Shown here: piece after piece, positions 34,690 through 47,403 of the stretch
Layout of the letters: each line of letters starts with the position of its first letter
Numbering within the stretch: the stretch's first letter is position 1
Source: Nematostella vectensis
Lineage: Eukaryota > Cnidaria > Anthozoa > Actiniaria > Edwardsiidae
Direction of reading: 5' to 3'
DNA: 64,000 nucleotides
Assembly: GCF_932526225.1 (NCBI RefSeq)
Contig: NC_064043.1
Span: forward strand, 9,105,501-9,169,500
Program-made: the position numbers and the translations under genes
Notes under the pieces: model-generated
Databases searched by the model: none
The model's input: only the letters and a program-made list of their open reading frames with translations
What the model was told of the DNA's origin: nothing

Positions 34690-37600
34690 ATGGACGACGA
34701 TGTGTTCCTTGGTGAAGATCCCTTGGGGTCGCAAGGTAAAAGCAATCCTTCATCTCCAAGAAGCCCGAACGATGATATAGAATTGAGAACAATTGCTGGA
34801 ATGAGAAGCAAAGAATCAGACCTTCTTCGGTCCGTGTCTATGCCCGATGGACTAGATGTCAAATCCAAAGGCACTGCTCAACAAGCGTCGCTTATGAGCC
34901 CTGTAAAAGAATTTATATCAAACTTTGTACATCGTAAGGCAGGGAAACGGCGCCAAATTGCAGGGCCATCAACAACTGATGATATCAGTTCTCATCAGAC
35001 GGATCAACAAAAAGGACGAGGACATTCCTTCCTTCCTTTCTCACTTCGAAACCCAACATGGTGTGATTTGTGTGGTGAATTCATTTGGGGCTTGTACAAG
35101 CAAGCAATTCGATGTAAACGTGAGTTCGGTAGAGAATAAACCTCAATGCTAGAAAATCGGACATTTATATTATGAAATTAAATATGACGTGGATGTGCAT
35201 TTTTTGTTTGTTCAACATACATCAGATGTGCTTTATGTTAACACCTCTCGCCAAACCCCCCCTCACACCCTCACCTAACAGAGGGTGTATAGAAGAGTTT
35301 ATACCAATGAAATCATAAGCACACTATTTATTATAGGCTTATAATAGACAACTAAATTGTTCTGATTTAAGCTTCCTAAAAAGCAATCATTACAGATTAA
35401 TATTATGCATATTTTTTTTTTTGCTTTGAGGAGAGAACATCTTATGCAAATATATTTTTTCATGATTATTCTCACATTTCATGGTCTTAACACAAACTGT
35501 AATCTGTATGTTATTGTTGGCAGTGGGAAGGTTTCCCATCATACAAAATTGACAGAATTCTACTGATATTTTTGAATGTGACATTTTATTTCAGATTGTA
35601 AGTATACATGCCATCGGCGATGTCGTATAGATGTCGATCTTGACTGTTTGGGTGCTTGGCCAAATATTGTACGCAACATGTCAGTGGATGAAGTCACCAT
35701 GAAAACACTACATCTTCTTGATGACGTATGTATGCATTGCACTCAGACTTTTTCACAGACCTGGCATAACGAGGAAACTCAGCTTCTCTATTGTTATTGA
35801 TCCCATTTACAGTCGGATTTGTTTGTTGTGTAACCTTGGTGAATCCAAAATCTTAGTCTCGTTTGGAAAAAGCGCCAAGTCAATCAACTGCTTAAATGAA
35901 TCAATGGCTTTCATGTTTTCTCTGTTTTGTCATAAACCATTTGACTGCACACGGGAAGGAAATTGATTGGCCATGGTGGTATGACTATGCCATGGTCATG
36001 ATGGTATGACTATGCCATGGTCATGATGGTATGACTATGCCATGGTCATGGTGGTATGACTATGCCATGGTCATGATGGTATGACTATGCCATGGTCATG
36101 GTGGTATGACTATGCCATGGTCATGATGGTATGACTATGCCATGGCCATGGTGGTATGACTATGCCATTGTCATGATGGTATGACTATGCCATGGTCATG
36201 GTGGTATGACTATGCCATGGTCATGATGGCATGACTATGCCATGGTCATGATGGCATGACTATGCCATGGTCATGATGGTATGACTATGCCATGGCCATG
36301 GTGGCATGACTATGCCATGGTCATGATGGTATGACTATGCCATGGTCATGGTGGTATGACTATGCCATGGTCATGATGGTATGACTATACCATGGTCATG
36401 ATGGTATGACTATTCCCAGACCAGAAATGGATTTGAATCCTTGGCGCTCATACAACATCAAATTTGACAATAGAAATAAAAACAGCTTATTGCAAGAATG
36501 GTATGATACTTTAAACCGTTGGTAAAAAATGTTGCTGATTGAAACAAAAATGCTCTGATTGATATTTTTTAATTAAAAATGGACACTAAGACCAAATATT
36601 TTTCTTTGTAACAGGTTAAAGATAAAAAAAAACAATTACATCTTACAGATGCACAGAAAGCTAAGGATAATTCTTGAAATAATCTTATGTTTATGTTTTT
36701 TTCCAGGATGATATCAAACGAAATGAACCCTTCACTTTGGTATCTACACAGTTGCAGCAAGATACCATGAGGCAGAAGATTGAGGAGTTTAATGCCAAAA
36801 CTACTGGACTAATAATGACAATGGTATGTGAACACGTTGAGAATCGGGCATAGATCCACTTTGGTTTTATAATCTTTACTTTCATTTATTCATGATCGTG
36901 ATCATCATATTGTTATTATAGTGTTATTGTTATCATCATTCACCATATGTGACATATCTGAAATGTAGCTAGATATATTTCTTAGAAGGAGTAGTGTGTG
37001 TGTGTGTGGGGAGGGGGTAGGGAGAGAGGGCTTGCAGGGTGTGTTTGTAAGTAAGAAATGCTTGATGATCATCTGTAAAATGTATTTTGCAGAAAGAGGA
37101 TGCTTTCCAAGGTTTTGTCAGAGTTCACATGAATCTTTTACGACCAATCAACATTGTAGCAGGAGAAAGACCCCTCTCAATATTTGAGGCTGTTCGTTCA
37201 GAAAACAGCAAAGTGAGTACCACACAGTGTTTATCCATGCATATTTTCATCTACTATACCATGAAAAATAATTAAAAGTTTGAATACTCTTTATCTGCTA
37301 AGATATATTTCTTTATTCCATAAACTTGAATCTAACCATCTATGTGGACAAAAAGGTCCCCTCTGTTTACTGATTACAATTTTAACAGTTTGGTTTATCA
37401 CCATTTTCACTTCTACAGAAAATACAGAGAACCTCATTTTTCCTTCCTCTTGGTACAGTAAAAGCCCTACATATTTCAAGCACTACCACAGTGCAAGAGG
37501 TCAGTCAGTATTAATCATTAATTTTCTACATTTATATTGGGCTTGCTGCATTTTGTATTCTGAGGTTTGCATCTCAAAACATGAATTTATAAAACACTGA

Positions 37601-40420
37601 TGCGAACTAATAGCAACAGGTGTGAGTTTTGTGCTTGCTAATAGATCACATAATAAGATTAGATTTTATCACATTGAAACAGCAAATTGTTTGGTTATCT
37701 CTATAAATGCCAATTTAAGTTTTATATTGAAACTTAATGCCTTTTGTTTTTGGTATTTTTTCATTAGGTGATTGAAGCTCTGCTGAAGAAGTTCAAAGTT
37801 GCAGACAATCCCAGGAAGTTTGCGTTATTTGAATGCTACCAAGAGGAAGACAGGCATTGTAAGAATTATAACTGACTTAAGATATTAAAATATAATTCTC
37901 AGGATAACATAATGTACTCCCTACGGAAAGTTTCTTTAAAATTTATGGGAACTGAATGTTTTTAGCCATATGTTATGCTACCAACTTTTTTGTATTTTTG
38001 TTCAGAATCTTCCAATGCAAAATTGATTTTGTGTTCCCTCTCAGTGATTCTTCGGCGAATGGCAGATATGGAGAGGCCACTTGTTCTACGGTTACTGTGG
38101 GGTGGTGGAGATATCAAACATTCATTTTCCTTACAAGAGAATGAGACAGGCGATATTGTGGTATGTGGAAAACTTCTCCCAGGGAGCACAGCAAAGCTTG
38201 CACACATGCCCCAGCAAATAAAAAAAAAAGGTCTGTCAACCAGTAAAAAAAATTTTCTACCCATTGCCAAGGTTAATTGAAGAACACAACAGAAGCTTTA
38301 ATACATAGCATACAGTCATTTAAGAAGAGACGAGGCAACTCTGCTAGTTTCCTGTTTACATTGTATTGTAGGGATAGCGATGGGTACCAATGTCAGGGTA
38401 TTTCCCGATACAGACCGAGCCTTAGCTGGGAAATAAAATAATAATTTTTTTCCTCAATAGAATTTCTAACTTTGTTTACAAGGCGAGATTTCGCTTCTGA
38501 CTTGCATTGATGTTCGTGAAGATTTTGGCTTATGATCATTCAAAAAACTTCATTTTGTATTTCCACACAACGCTTTTAACCCTCCAGAAATACAGAACCT
38601 CTGAGTTTTGGCCAACATTTTTTAAAATAATTTCGTCCAAATTGATATGTCATTCTCAACTCTAATTAATTGTAGAAATGTCTTCTTTCGCTTTAAATCC
38701 TCCCCCGGGGGAGGGGGGGGGAGAAACTGATAGGGATGCTTGTCATATTTTTTAGGGTTCTAAATCAGGCCCCAGGTATTTTTAGGGGGCATCTGAGAAA
38801 AAAAATAGGCTATTCTCTTAGAAATGGTATTTTTAGGGCTTCCGAGTTATATTTTTAGGGTAGCAATTTTTTAGGGGTATTTTTTAGGGGTAATTTCAAA
38901 TTTCCAGACAAGCATCCCTATCACTTTCACCCTGAAGAAATCCCCGGGAATCCTCCACAGTCGATGAGATATATTCACTAAAGAACTTCTCGAATGTGGA
39001 TACGTTAAGCTAGTTATTTAGGTAATTTTTCTAGAGTGATTTGTTGTTTTTCTTCGTAGGAAGAGACTCTTTGCAGCTTTTTATATCCCAAATAAAATTT
39101 CAGCAAACTTGAAATTGTCACGCTCCTTGCAAAATCATTATTGCTGGAAATTGTCAAAACACAGGGTGTTTGAAGCCGATTTTCTGTAAAGTCAATGATT
39201 CTAGATGAAATGACAAATAAAATGCTGTTTTAGTGTGAAGATCTATAACCTTGGGAGTAAAAAGCCAGTTTTCGATGGTCATTTTGCAAATCAACTCACT
39301 ATTTCGAGCTTTGGAGGTGTGCGGCCCGGTATCGCGGGGTCCGGATCATAGGTTACCAGGCCTCACAAGGAGACAATCAGAGCGTACATTTTAATGGATA
39401 TCAGACCCCGAAAAAAAAATGATTCTCTACATGAACAATTTCATCATCTAGTCTTGCCTTTGCAGTTTTATCAGAAAGCACAGGCTCGGATTTTGAAATT
39501 TGAGATAAGTCTCGGGCTCGGGTTCTGGAATTTTGACAAAAGTCTCAGGGTCTGATTCTGAAACGCAGGTCTCTGCACCTCGGAAAGTCTCAGATTTACC
39601 CATCCTTACCCCTTATTGTATAGTTTAGCATTAAAAATAACATTATATTATATATTATTATTGTATAGTTTAGCATGAAAAATAATATTATTATCTCATA
39701 TTATTATGTTTACAGAATTTACAATAGAATTTATGAAATTCTTAGGCTAACAAATTTTGTATTTTAGTGGGAGGTGTTCTCATTGACTGAACTGCAGAAC
39801 TTTCTACGTATCCTTGACAAGGAAGAGGAAGAGCTGATTGAACAGGTGAGAATCGAGAGGACCTCACCATACAGTGGCAGGCACATGTATGGGAGCTGAA
39901 ATCATAGCTGTCAACTCTCCCATTTGGTGGGAGTCTCCAGATTTTGAACCTTTTCTTAAGCCTGATTTTCTTGAAAATATCAATACATCTACTGTACTCT
40001 ACCACATTAGCTATCCACATACTTCTGATAAATTCAGTGTATTTTCTAAAGATTTTTCCTAAAGCGAGGTTGACAAAAAATTAACCAATGTTTTATATAT
40101 TTGCGTTTTGAGAAATCCTGGATCTGCAATATCTAGCAGAGGGAAGCTTTTTTTCCCCTGTACCCTAAAAAAGGCCAGGCATAAACAAAGAGTAGCATTA
40201 AATGGTAAGGGTGTTAGTTAACTGTAGATCCACCCCTTATTGTATAAGTATTATCCTTAGTGTTGTGGTGAATGGTGCTAAAACTATTTTTGTATCTTCT
40301 GTTTCAAAGGTAAAGGAAAAGTACCAGAAATACAAGGAAAGATTAGAACTAGCCATGGAACTACAGAAAGACATGAAGTCAGCAAAAAGCTTATCACTCA
40401 AGAGTACAGGCTCTCTCTAA
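34690..40420 (+). CDS. Ras-association domain family protein of the RASSF1/RASSF5 type, eight exons
   Basis: Exons: 34690-35119, 35595-35725, 36707-36823, 37093-37212, 37768-37858, 38045-38160, 39768-39845, 40310-40420. All have GT-AG sites and phases join to 397 residues. A C1 zinc-binding domain at about 111-160 starts GHSFLPFSLRNPTWCDLCGEF and continues across intron 1 as KYTCHRRCR. The RA domain at about 228-335 (GFVRVHMNLLRP, NPRKFALFE, LRLLWG) binds Ras-type GTPases. The C-terminal SARAH coiled coil at about 343-390 (LQNFLRIL, then EKYQKYKERLELA) should dimerise with MST/Hippo kinases. This C1-RA-SARAH order is shared by RASSF1A and RASSF5, so I give no finer name. The first 110 residues are Ser-rich and look disordered. 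The start is the first ATG that begins protein-like sequence; upstream in-frame ATGs exist. Poly(A) signals follow at 40851-40869. TUSC2 lies convergently about 1.05 kb downstream. Confidence 0.95.
35971..36412. repeat. 25-bp minisatellite in RASSF intron 2
   Basis: About 17 units of CATGGTCATGATGGTATGAC followed by TATGC. The ATGATGG version alternates irregularly with ATGGTGG. The units contain the palindromes CCATGG and TCATGA. Confidence 0.95.
38697..38949. mobile_element. Foldback element with TTAGGG-like internal repeats, copy 1
   Basis: The inner inverted ends TGATAGGGATGCTTGTC (38728-38744) and its complement (38907-38923) are flanked by CCCCGGGG-type tracts at 38703 and 38941, giving a palindromic frame. 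Inside are about six TTTTTAGGG or TTTTTAGGGG motifs. A second copy in the opposite orientation lies at 41987-42175. It sits in RASSF intron 6. Confidence 0.7.
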
Positions 40421-40850
40421 TGACTCCTTAGCAAATGTGATAAATCATCCATCATTAAATATCTAGCCATCTGTATTTTAACAGACTCTCACAGGTCTCA
40501 AATTACTTGGCTGTAATGTTTTTCAAGTAATTGTAGAGACACAAATCTCAAAGCTAAAAGTAAATGATAATTTTTTTTAACTTTAGATATGTGGTCTGCA
40601 ACTCTAGGTAAATTTTAAAACCTGTTTAAAAAACATTGTTTAAGTGCCGATTTGCAGGAAAAAATATGCAGGTTTTGTCTTTTAAGTGGGTAAAACAAGG
40701 ACACCAAGCTGGTCATAACAGGGCGAGGAGCCACGACGTAGGTAAATCAGCATGACTGAATATAGGCAGCTATGGAAATGGATTATCACCATAGAAATAG
40801 AATGCGTAGGATGAGTGTGTAGGCGAGAACAATCTATTTGACTGGGAATC

Positions 40851-40869
40851 AATAAACTTGCTCAATAAA
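40851..40869 (+). promoter_or_regulatory. Two polyadenylation signals after RASSF
   Basis: AATAAA occurs at 40851-40856 and again at 40864-40869, about 430 bases after the stop codon, in AT-rich sequence. Confidence 0.5.
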
Positions 40870-40892
40870 GAAAACATTTAACTTTTGCTGCA

Positions 40893-41108
40893 ACATCGAA
40901 ATGTAATGTTGTCAATAATCTTAAATATCATATTCTGTGCCAATGATATAGATGTTAATTACATTAATATTATCCTGTAAATAGCAGTTACTTTGTTGCA
41001 GAACAACAGTGTAACGTTGTCAATAATCTTAAATATCATATTTTGTGCCAATGATTTAGATGTTAATTACAGTAATATTATCCTGTAAATAGCAAATTTA
41101 CTTCCTTG
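40893..41108. repeat. 108-bp direct duplication
   Basis: GTTGTCAATAATCTTAAATA at 40908 recurs at 41016, with the surrounding about 108 bp nearly identical (TGTGCCAATGAT, TATTATCCTGTAAATAGCA). It lies in the RASSF-TUSC2 interval. Confidence 0.85.
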
Positions 41109-41473
41109 CAGTACAGCAATATTTTAATATTGATTCCATGCAAACAAAAATAAAATAAAATAAAATGATCATTGCTTCAAAGAATTGTAATGATTATGGC
41201 TGCTAGCTGTAAGGCTCCTTTAAATAAACTCTGGGTTCTTAGAAAGGTATTTACATATAGCTTAATGCTTACAACCATTTCTAAAATTCAAGTCCAATTG
41301 ACAATGATGAGAGATGTGAATTTATTAAAATGATGCATTTGTTGCCTGTTGAATATAATTGATATCAGCATTTCTGTACACTTGGTCGATATACAAGCTC
41401 TTCTCCTTTTCCAATGAATCATGTCTCAATGTTATTTACAAGCTGGATACCGAGTTTCAGTTTTTTTTCAGTT

Positions 41474-43054
41474 TTATCTCTTAGTCCATGCTTCGCACAT
41501 CACAACTGGAAAATCAACGTTCAATCTTGGGTAGGGGTGGTCAACCATTCCCTGAGGAGATAGTCGTGTTGTTTTGGGTCTCATCCAAGCTTTTTCACCC
41601 TTGACTTCAGGTCTTACTTCTTCATAGAATTCATGGGCCAGATCACCATCTTCATCAAAATACATGGAGCTAAAAATTAAAAGATACCATCAGCTGTTGT
41701 ATGTGAAACTATAGGAATAACAACACTATAATTTCAGCTTGTAGAACCTGGTGTTTAATATACCCATATTTTAGGGCTCCTCATTTCTTAGCATCTATGT
41801 GACCGACCAGCTTTGAAATTTTAGTCAAAATTCAATAGCACAAAATAGAATCTTAGCAATTTTTAAGACTTGTCCCCACCCTGGGGGTTTGGGGACAAGT
41901 GAATAGCACCACAAATGCACTTCGCAAGAGTCACATCAGTTTCTGGTTTGAGACTCTCTTCTGTAGCAAGCAATCCCATGTATCAGCCCCGGGGGGGGGG
42001 GGGGGGGGGGTTTCAGGGTAAAAGCCATCGTGAAATTTGAAAAATACCCCTAAGAAATACCTCCATACCAAAAATTTCTACCCTAAAATATACTATTTCT
42101 AAGAGAAATGCCTATTTTTTCTTGGATACACCCTAAAAAATACCCGATGACCGATTTTGACAAGCATCCCTATCAGGTCGACATGGGAAGAACCCCCCTC
42201 TGGGTATCAGCATTTGGCAAGCTGCACAGCAAAATGTGCGAAAACAATTATGAATGATAACTAACACCAGTGAAGATTATTTTTTCCATTTTTTTAAGTT
42301 ACTGTTATGTTCATAGTTATTGGTACACATGTACTCATTAAAGTGTACTGGCTTTGAAAGAAAACACTCACTTGTTTTATGGAAGTGACATTTTTCAATA
42401 GAAAGTTTTCTAAAAGACAACAATTTTTCTATTTACATACGGGACCAAAAATTCATTTATAAGTCAAATCTTTCAATCTCACCAGCCAAGTGCACTTCCA
42501 TCAGGGTTCAAAAACCTCAGAGGGAGACTTATTTATTCATTGACAAACAAACTATTGAGCTAAAACAGCAGGCATATCCACAAGTTCAATTTAAACTATT
42601 ATATCACGTTTTTAAAATTAGTCTCCACCATTCAGTCACTAACTTCGAGCTCTGTTATAAAAAGTGGAAAAATCAACTTCTTTTCTAGGCAGCATAACCT
42701 TGTTGTTGTAACAAACAGTGAAAGGTCCTAAATGTTTAGGAAACCAAATTTTGAGACATTCTACACTTGGATTTTATGTACTAAATGCACATGAATACAT
42801 AAAGCCGCCATGGAATTTGACAAATATTGTTGTCAAATTGATTTCATTGCAGTAGAAAATGGCCGCAGATTGAGTTGACCCTTTAAAGAATTTGTACTTA
42901 TTTATTGCAGTTTTCTTTACCCTGTTCGTTTCCAGATAAATGGCGTCCCTCCACTAGCCGCCATTTCCGGGCTCATAAGCGCATGAGCTGAGTTTCCACC
43001 ACATCCTAACATGTACTGAACTCCCTGGTACATTCCCGATACAACGGAGCCCAT
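41474..43054 (-). CDS. TUSC2: Tumour suppressor candidate 2 (TUSC2/FUS1), two exons
   Basis: Exon 1 is 43054-42921 and exon 2 is 41669-41474; the 1.25-kb intron interrupts a Gly codon and the joined protein is 109 residues (human 110). The junction reads KRTG-SMYFDEDGDLAHEFYEE, nearly identical to vertebrate TUSC2, and the C-terminus (SPQGMVDHPYPRLNVDFPVV) also matches. The N-terminus MGSVVSG has Gly2 and Ser6, the pattern of N-myristoylation known for TUSC2. The middle of exon 1 is variable, as in the family. The protein is small, mitochondria/membrane associated in vertebrates, and linked to calcium handling and growth control. It is convergent with the RASSF gene, its neighbour in human too. 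Intron 1 holds a TTAGGG-rich foldback element. Confidence 0.95.
41987..42175. mobile_element. Foldback element with TTAGGG-like internal repeats, copy 2
   Basis: This is the reverse orientation of copy 1: a CCCC plus poly-G tract at 41987-42010, then TACCCTAAA-type motifs, then the same 17-base end (GACAAGCATCCC, TATCA) at 42159-42175. It shares an internal block with copy 1 (CTTAGAAAT, AAAAAATAGGC in complement). It lies in the TUSC2 intron. Confidence 0.7.
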
Positions 43055-43358
43055 GATCGTGCAGGTTTATCGTCCAAAATTCATGTTTCTTTGGATGTTT
43101 TGCTACTAGCTTCTTTCTCATTCCATTTTTAATCTTAGTTTTCGGCTTGGTTACCAAGCACGCGATGGATGCTGGGAGAAAAACAGGGTTACCGCTTATA
43201 CACCTCGCGTCGCATAGCATAGAGTTGGAGCATTTTTTATTTAAGTTCTATTGAACAATTTTTTTTTTTCGACGTTTGGGCATCATCTCAGTACTACAAA
43301 TTTTAAGTGAACCGCAAGGATCCTTCATTCTACAGCCGATTCCTGCTTCAACCTATTT
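43055..43358. other. TUSC2 upstream flank
   Basis: About 300 bp between the TUSC2 start codon and the left end of the large transposon. It presumably holds the TUSC2 5' UTR and proximal promoter; nothing distinctive is seen. The transposon has therefore inserted close to the TUSC2 promoter. Confidence 0.4.
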
Positions 43359-43472
43359 TAGTCAGGTCTCTTAGGCCGGAAAATTGGCCGGATCGTTACA
43401 GGAGTGACAAAAGCACCAAATTTGGTACACAGATTCCTTTAGGCATACCTAATGATATTAGAAGGGGTGCCC
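43359..43472 (+). repeat. Left terminal inverted repeat of the large transposon
   Basis: Begins TAGTCAGGTCTCTTA. It is matched by the complement of 49804-49907 through GTTACAG, AAAGCACCAAA, TTGGTACA and AGAAGGRGTGCCC, with a 16-bp insertion after the first block. Confidence 0.85.
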
Positions 43473-46400
43473 AAAAAAATCTGCTCAGGGTCTCCTTTAA
43501 CGGGGATATTTAAATTTTATGCAAAAAAAACACAGGGTACCCGAGTCTTGATTTCAAATAAAAATTATTTACAACGAAATAAAAAGAGCAATGGTGAAAC
43601 AAATTGGCAAAGTTGTTTATCTGCATAGGCTTTACATGTTCGAAAAGGCGGAGAGCACAGTTAAACATAAAAAACCTCTACTGCGCATGTGCAGATCTAC
43701 AATCAGCAACCATAGCGCCTGTTCACAATTTTGTGTAATGTTTCCATATCCATATCAAAATATCCCTCGACCTATGAAATCAGGTGTCTACTCTTCTATT
43801 CTGAGTCTGCTGTTTAGCACTAAACAGCTTCTGCGCATGTGCAGATCTGGTCTATCGTGCAAACTGATATTGTATCTATATTCCAATCAAAATAACCAAT
43901 GAAATATAGAACTCAATATGTATATAAAAATACAGCTATTCGAAAAATGACCATTTCTGTATGAGTAAGATTCGCTCCACGTTCCAACTCCTTGGCCTAG
44001 TGTGTCATATAAAAGTAAGGCAATCATCTAAGCAGCCAGATGTATACTGAATGAGCCCATTCCTTGTTGTTCTTTGACACAAATATAGGTTTGTCCCAAA
44101 AACCTATTTGCCTTGCATGGCTGTTCAAGTGTTGCGGCATTTGCACTTGCACAATAGTGTGCATTCTAGGTGTGCTTTGATGCACTTACACCTGGTGCAC
44201 ACTCCTTTACAGCTGCACTTTGTCAGTTCGCTGCAACCCTTTAAAACCTCTGGTATTGTGATCCATCGAGGAACCCATGTGCCAGCCTCCTTGATCCACG
44301 CAAACTGGTCTGGCGAAGGCAACACCGGCTGTGAAATCTCACTGGATGTCCAGATCCCCGCTTGGTAGATGCAGCGCTTGACATGTTGCAGAAGGGCGTC
44401 CTTCAAAGGAGAACACATTTATAATATTATTTAAGGAATATACATCTAAATAGAAGAAACCAAAGAAGAACTGGAAGTCGTGGAGGAAGAGTGAAAATTG
44501 ATTACCTTTGTCGGTGGAAGCTTGTCCATGGCGCGGTTATTCTTACAAAAGAGTTCCATTCTTGCATCGTTGATGCAAGCAAACGGACTCAATTTGTCGT
44601 AGAGAATAACAGTGAACCTCTCGATGCGCTTGAAGTGCTCGGAGTCCAGAGTTAGTTGATGGAAGGGGTTGAGAGCCAGGAACTGTAAAGTTGGAGTTAC
44701 ATCTTTGTAGATGTCCCAAGTTTGCCATGCTGTTAACTTGCCCTTCCCGTAGAAGGATGATGTGGTGTCACAGCCACTGAGTGCGTGGAACACTGGCAAT
44801 GCGATAGACCTTGCTTCACCCAGACCTTCACAAATGGTGTTAATACTCAGGTACCGGAAGTGACGCCCCATGCCATACGACACCCACAGGTGCAGCTCAG
44901 GCTGGATGGATTTGAGTTGGTGAAATTTTCCCGCCAAGATTACAACGATGTCGGTGTCAACCGTTCTGACGATGACTTCATTTGCATGACTGGTCTCCAC
45001 TGCATGTCGGATGTGTACTACGATCCTTGTATCCGCCTCCTCGTGGGAACAATCAGGCATGGCAGCCTCGGAACCAATGGATGTCACAGAAACTCCTAAA
45101 ATAGTAGAAATTTTTATGTAAGCCATACAGCTAACACTACATAAAACATCAGACGAGCGAAGCTTTTAAATCTTCACTAGTTTACCTGAGGTGATGTAAA
45201 CTTCCTTTCTGACAGTAAACCAGGGGAACTCAGCCACTTTGACCGACAGGAATTGGAACAACTCCTGCTTGTTGCGGGGATCACGCAAGAACTCCATCCA
45301 CTTTGGAGGAATCTTGGTCCTCCCTTCCACCTTTCGTCTCAAGCCTGTTCCTCTCTTTTCTCTAGTCGCTTCTTTAAGACTGTTAGGGATGTAAGAATCC
45401 CAAACAATGTCCACTCGTCTGGATCTCAGATTACGTATATATGGGAGGAAGACATTTTCCGCATAGTCATCGAATGTCATCACTCCGGTCACGGGCAGAC
45501 AGTGGACAATTACAGCCCCATCACAGACTTTGCAGTCCACTTCTGTAGGGGGCTCTGGTTGGGAGGGCTGACTGAGGCACTTGAGAAGGTCGGACTTGGC
45601 CGTCGGAAGACGAAGACTTCCAAATTCTGACAGTGAAGGCGGGAATGGCTGAACCTCATGGCTAAAGAACTCTCTCAAGTCCGCATCACGTCTTTGCATA
45701 GCTATGTACAGTTGAGCAAACAGGGCGACATTATTCTGCAAACGGGAGATGGTCTTGGACTGTTTAGACTTGTTGCGTGACGCCTGTTTCCGAAAAAGGG
45801 GAAGCTTGTTTTGCTTTAGGGATTTGCCAATTGCCACCGTTCTGTCCTTGATTACATCCTTGAGGAAGCTTGAATACTGGCTCTTACCAAGAGCATCAAG
45901 GTTGACTATAGTCTCGGCTACTTCATTATCCATACAGTCGCGGCTGTCCAGGGTAACGAGCTCAGGAAAGTTGTCAAGGAAGGGGCTCCCAATCTTTCGG
46001 ATGACATCAATCAGATTGTTGACTTGGATCTTGAAGGTCTTCTGAGAGCTCAGTCCCGTCTCATGATTTGTCCGATCTCCTGTCTCGCTGTCTGTGTCGT
46101 CCAGGTACTGCCCTTCAAACTGTTGTAATAATCGTGTCGTTTCTGGGCCTGATAGCATCCAGCGCCTACATGAAAGAAAAATGTTTTCATCAGTATTGTA
46201 GCAAACTATAGATTACCTAATAAGGAAATGTGCGATTGGGGCAGCAAGAGAGCTTAGCAAGATTGCTCGAAAGCAAGACAATGCTAATTTTCCATCACTG
46301 GCAGTCATGTTTCGTGAGCTTCGCAAGACTCAACTTTTCACTGCGACCCCGAAGAAACAGCCGTGTCAGTTATGAAAAATATCTATCTATTAGGCTATCT

Positions 46401-47201
46401 GTCTTCCTTACTATAATACACCATATCATTGATTATTCTTAAGCTCATGCTTATATTTATCAGCTCACTGTATCTGGTGTAAGTAATAAATCAGTTCATG
46501 TTAAGTTGCTAGATCAACTAATAAGTCATACCTGAAAGCTGTCGGATTCTCTGTCAGTCCAACTGCCCCGCCTGCACTCTTCACGATATTGTTTTCCTGC
46601 TCATGGGCCTGGTCGAACGGCATTGCTGAAAAGTCGTTGCCAGTCCTTGACAAGACAAACTGGCCCTCGTCTTGAAACTTCTCGGTGATACTTTGTGGAA
46701 GGCTTTTCATGTCCCTGATGTGAATTGGCGTCCATCTGGCGTAGTTTACATGGTCCAACACGGAAAACAGCGGAACCAGCTTCTCCAAGGCTTCCACATA
46801 CAAGACAAAATTTCGCTGACGTTGAGCACGCACCACTAGTAACTAGCATCTGGTAGTGTAGTATTGCATTCCAGAAGCGAAATGTTGGGCTTGACTTCAT
46901 TGTTTCCTCACATTCAGCCGTCGTTAACTGGTCGCCGCTGTGTGAAAACGCCTCGCTCTTTAAATTCTGTAATGCCAGAACAGTAACTTGATGGGCGTGT
47001 CTAAAATGATAGCCGAAAAGTCAATTTTAAATAAAAGAAGTACTTTGAATAAAACACATCAAGTGAAATAGTAAGTAGAGCTTAACAAATACAAGTTTGT
47101 CCACATACCTGGTCCTTGTTAGACGAGTCACCTTTAAGAAGAAATCGGCTTCACCCGATGAGGCTACGTTTGATTCTGTAATGGCAGTAGTCCATCCAGA
47201 T

Positions 47202-47403
47202 CCATCTAGCAGGTCACCAACAACGCTCTATAACGCCATCTCGATATGAAGACCTGCCATCATGACAACGTACGCCTGCTCTCCGTGTGAGGCTGGCCAT
47301 TTCCATCTAGCAGGTCACCAACAACGCTCCATAACGCCATCTCGATATGAAGACCTCCCATCATGACAACGTACGCCTGCTCTCCGTGTGAGGCTGGCCA
47401 TTT
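47202..47403. repeat. 101-bp tandem duplication inside the transposon gene
   Basis: CCATCTAGCAGGTCACCAAC starts at 47202 and at 47303, and the two 101-bp copies differ at only a few bases. Since 101 is not a multiple of three, it breaks the coding frame. One copy also carries a TAG where the other has TGG. Confidence 0.92.

Noticed and set aside
34524..34874. Antisense frame over RASSF exon 1
   Set aside because: Shadow of the real coding exon.
42954..43220. 88-codon minus frame overlapping TUSC2 exon 1
   Set aside because: Different frame from the TUSC2 exon; the 43054 start gives a product matching TUSC2 across the splice.
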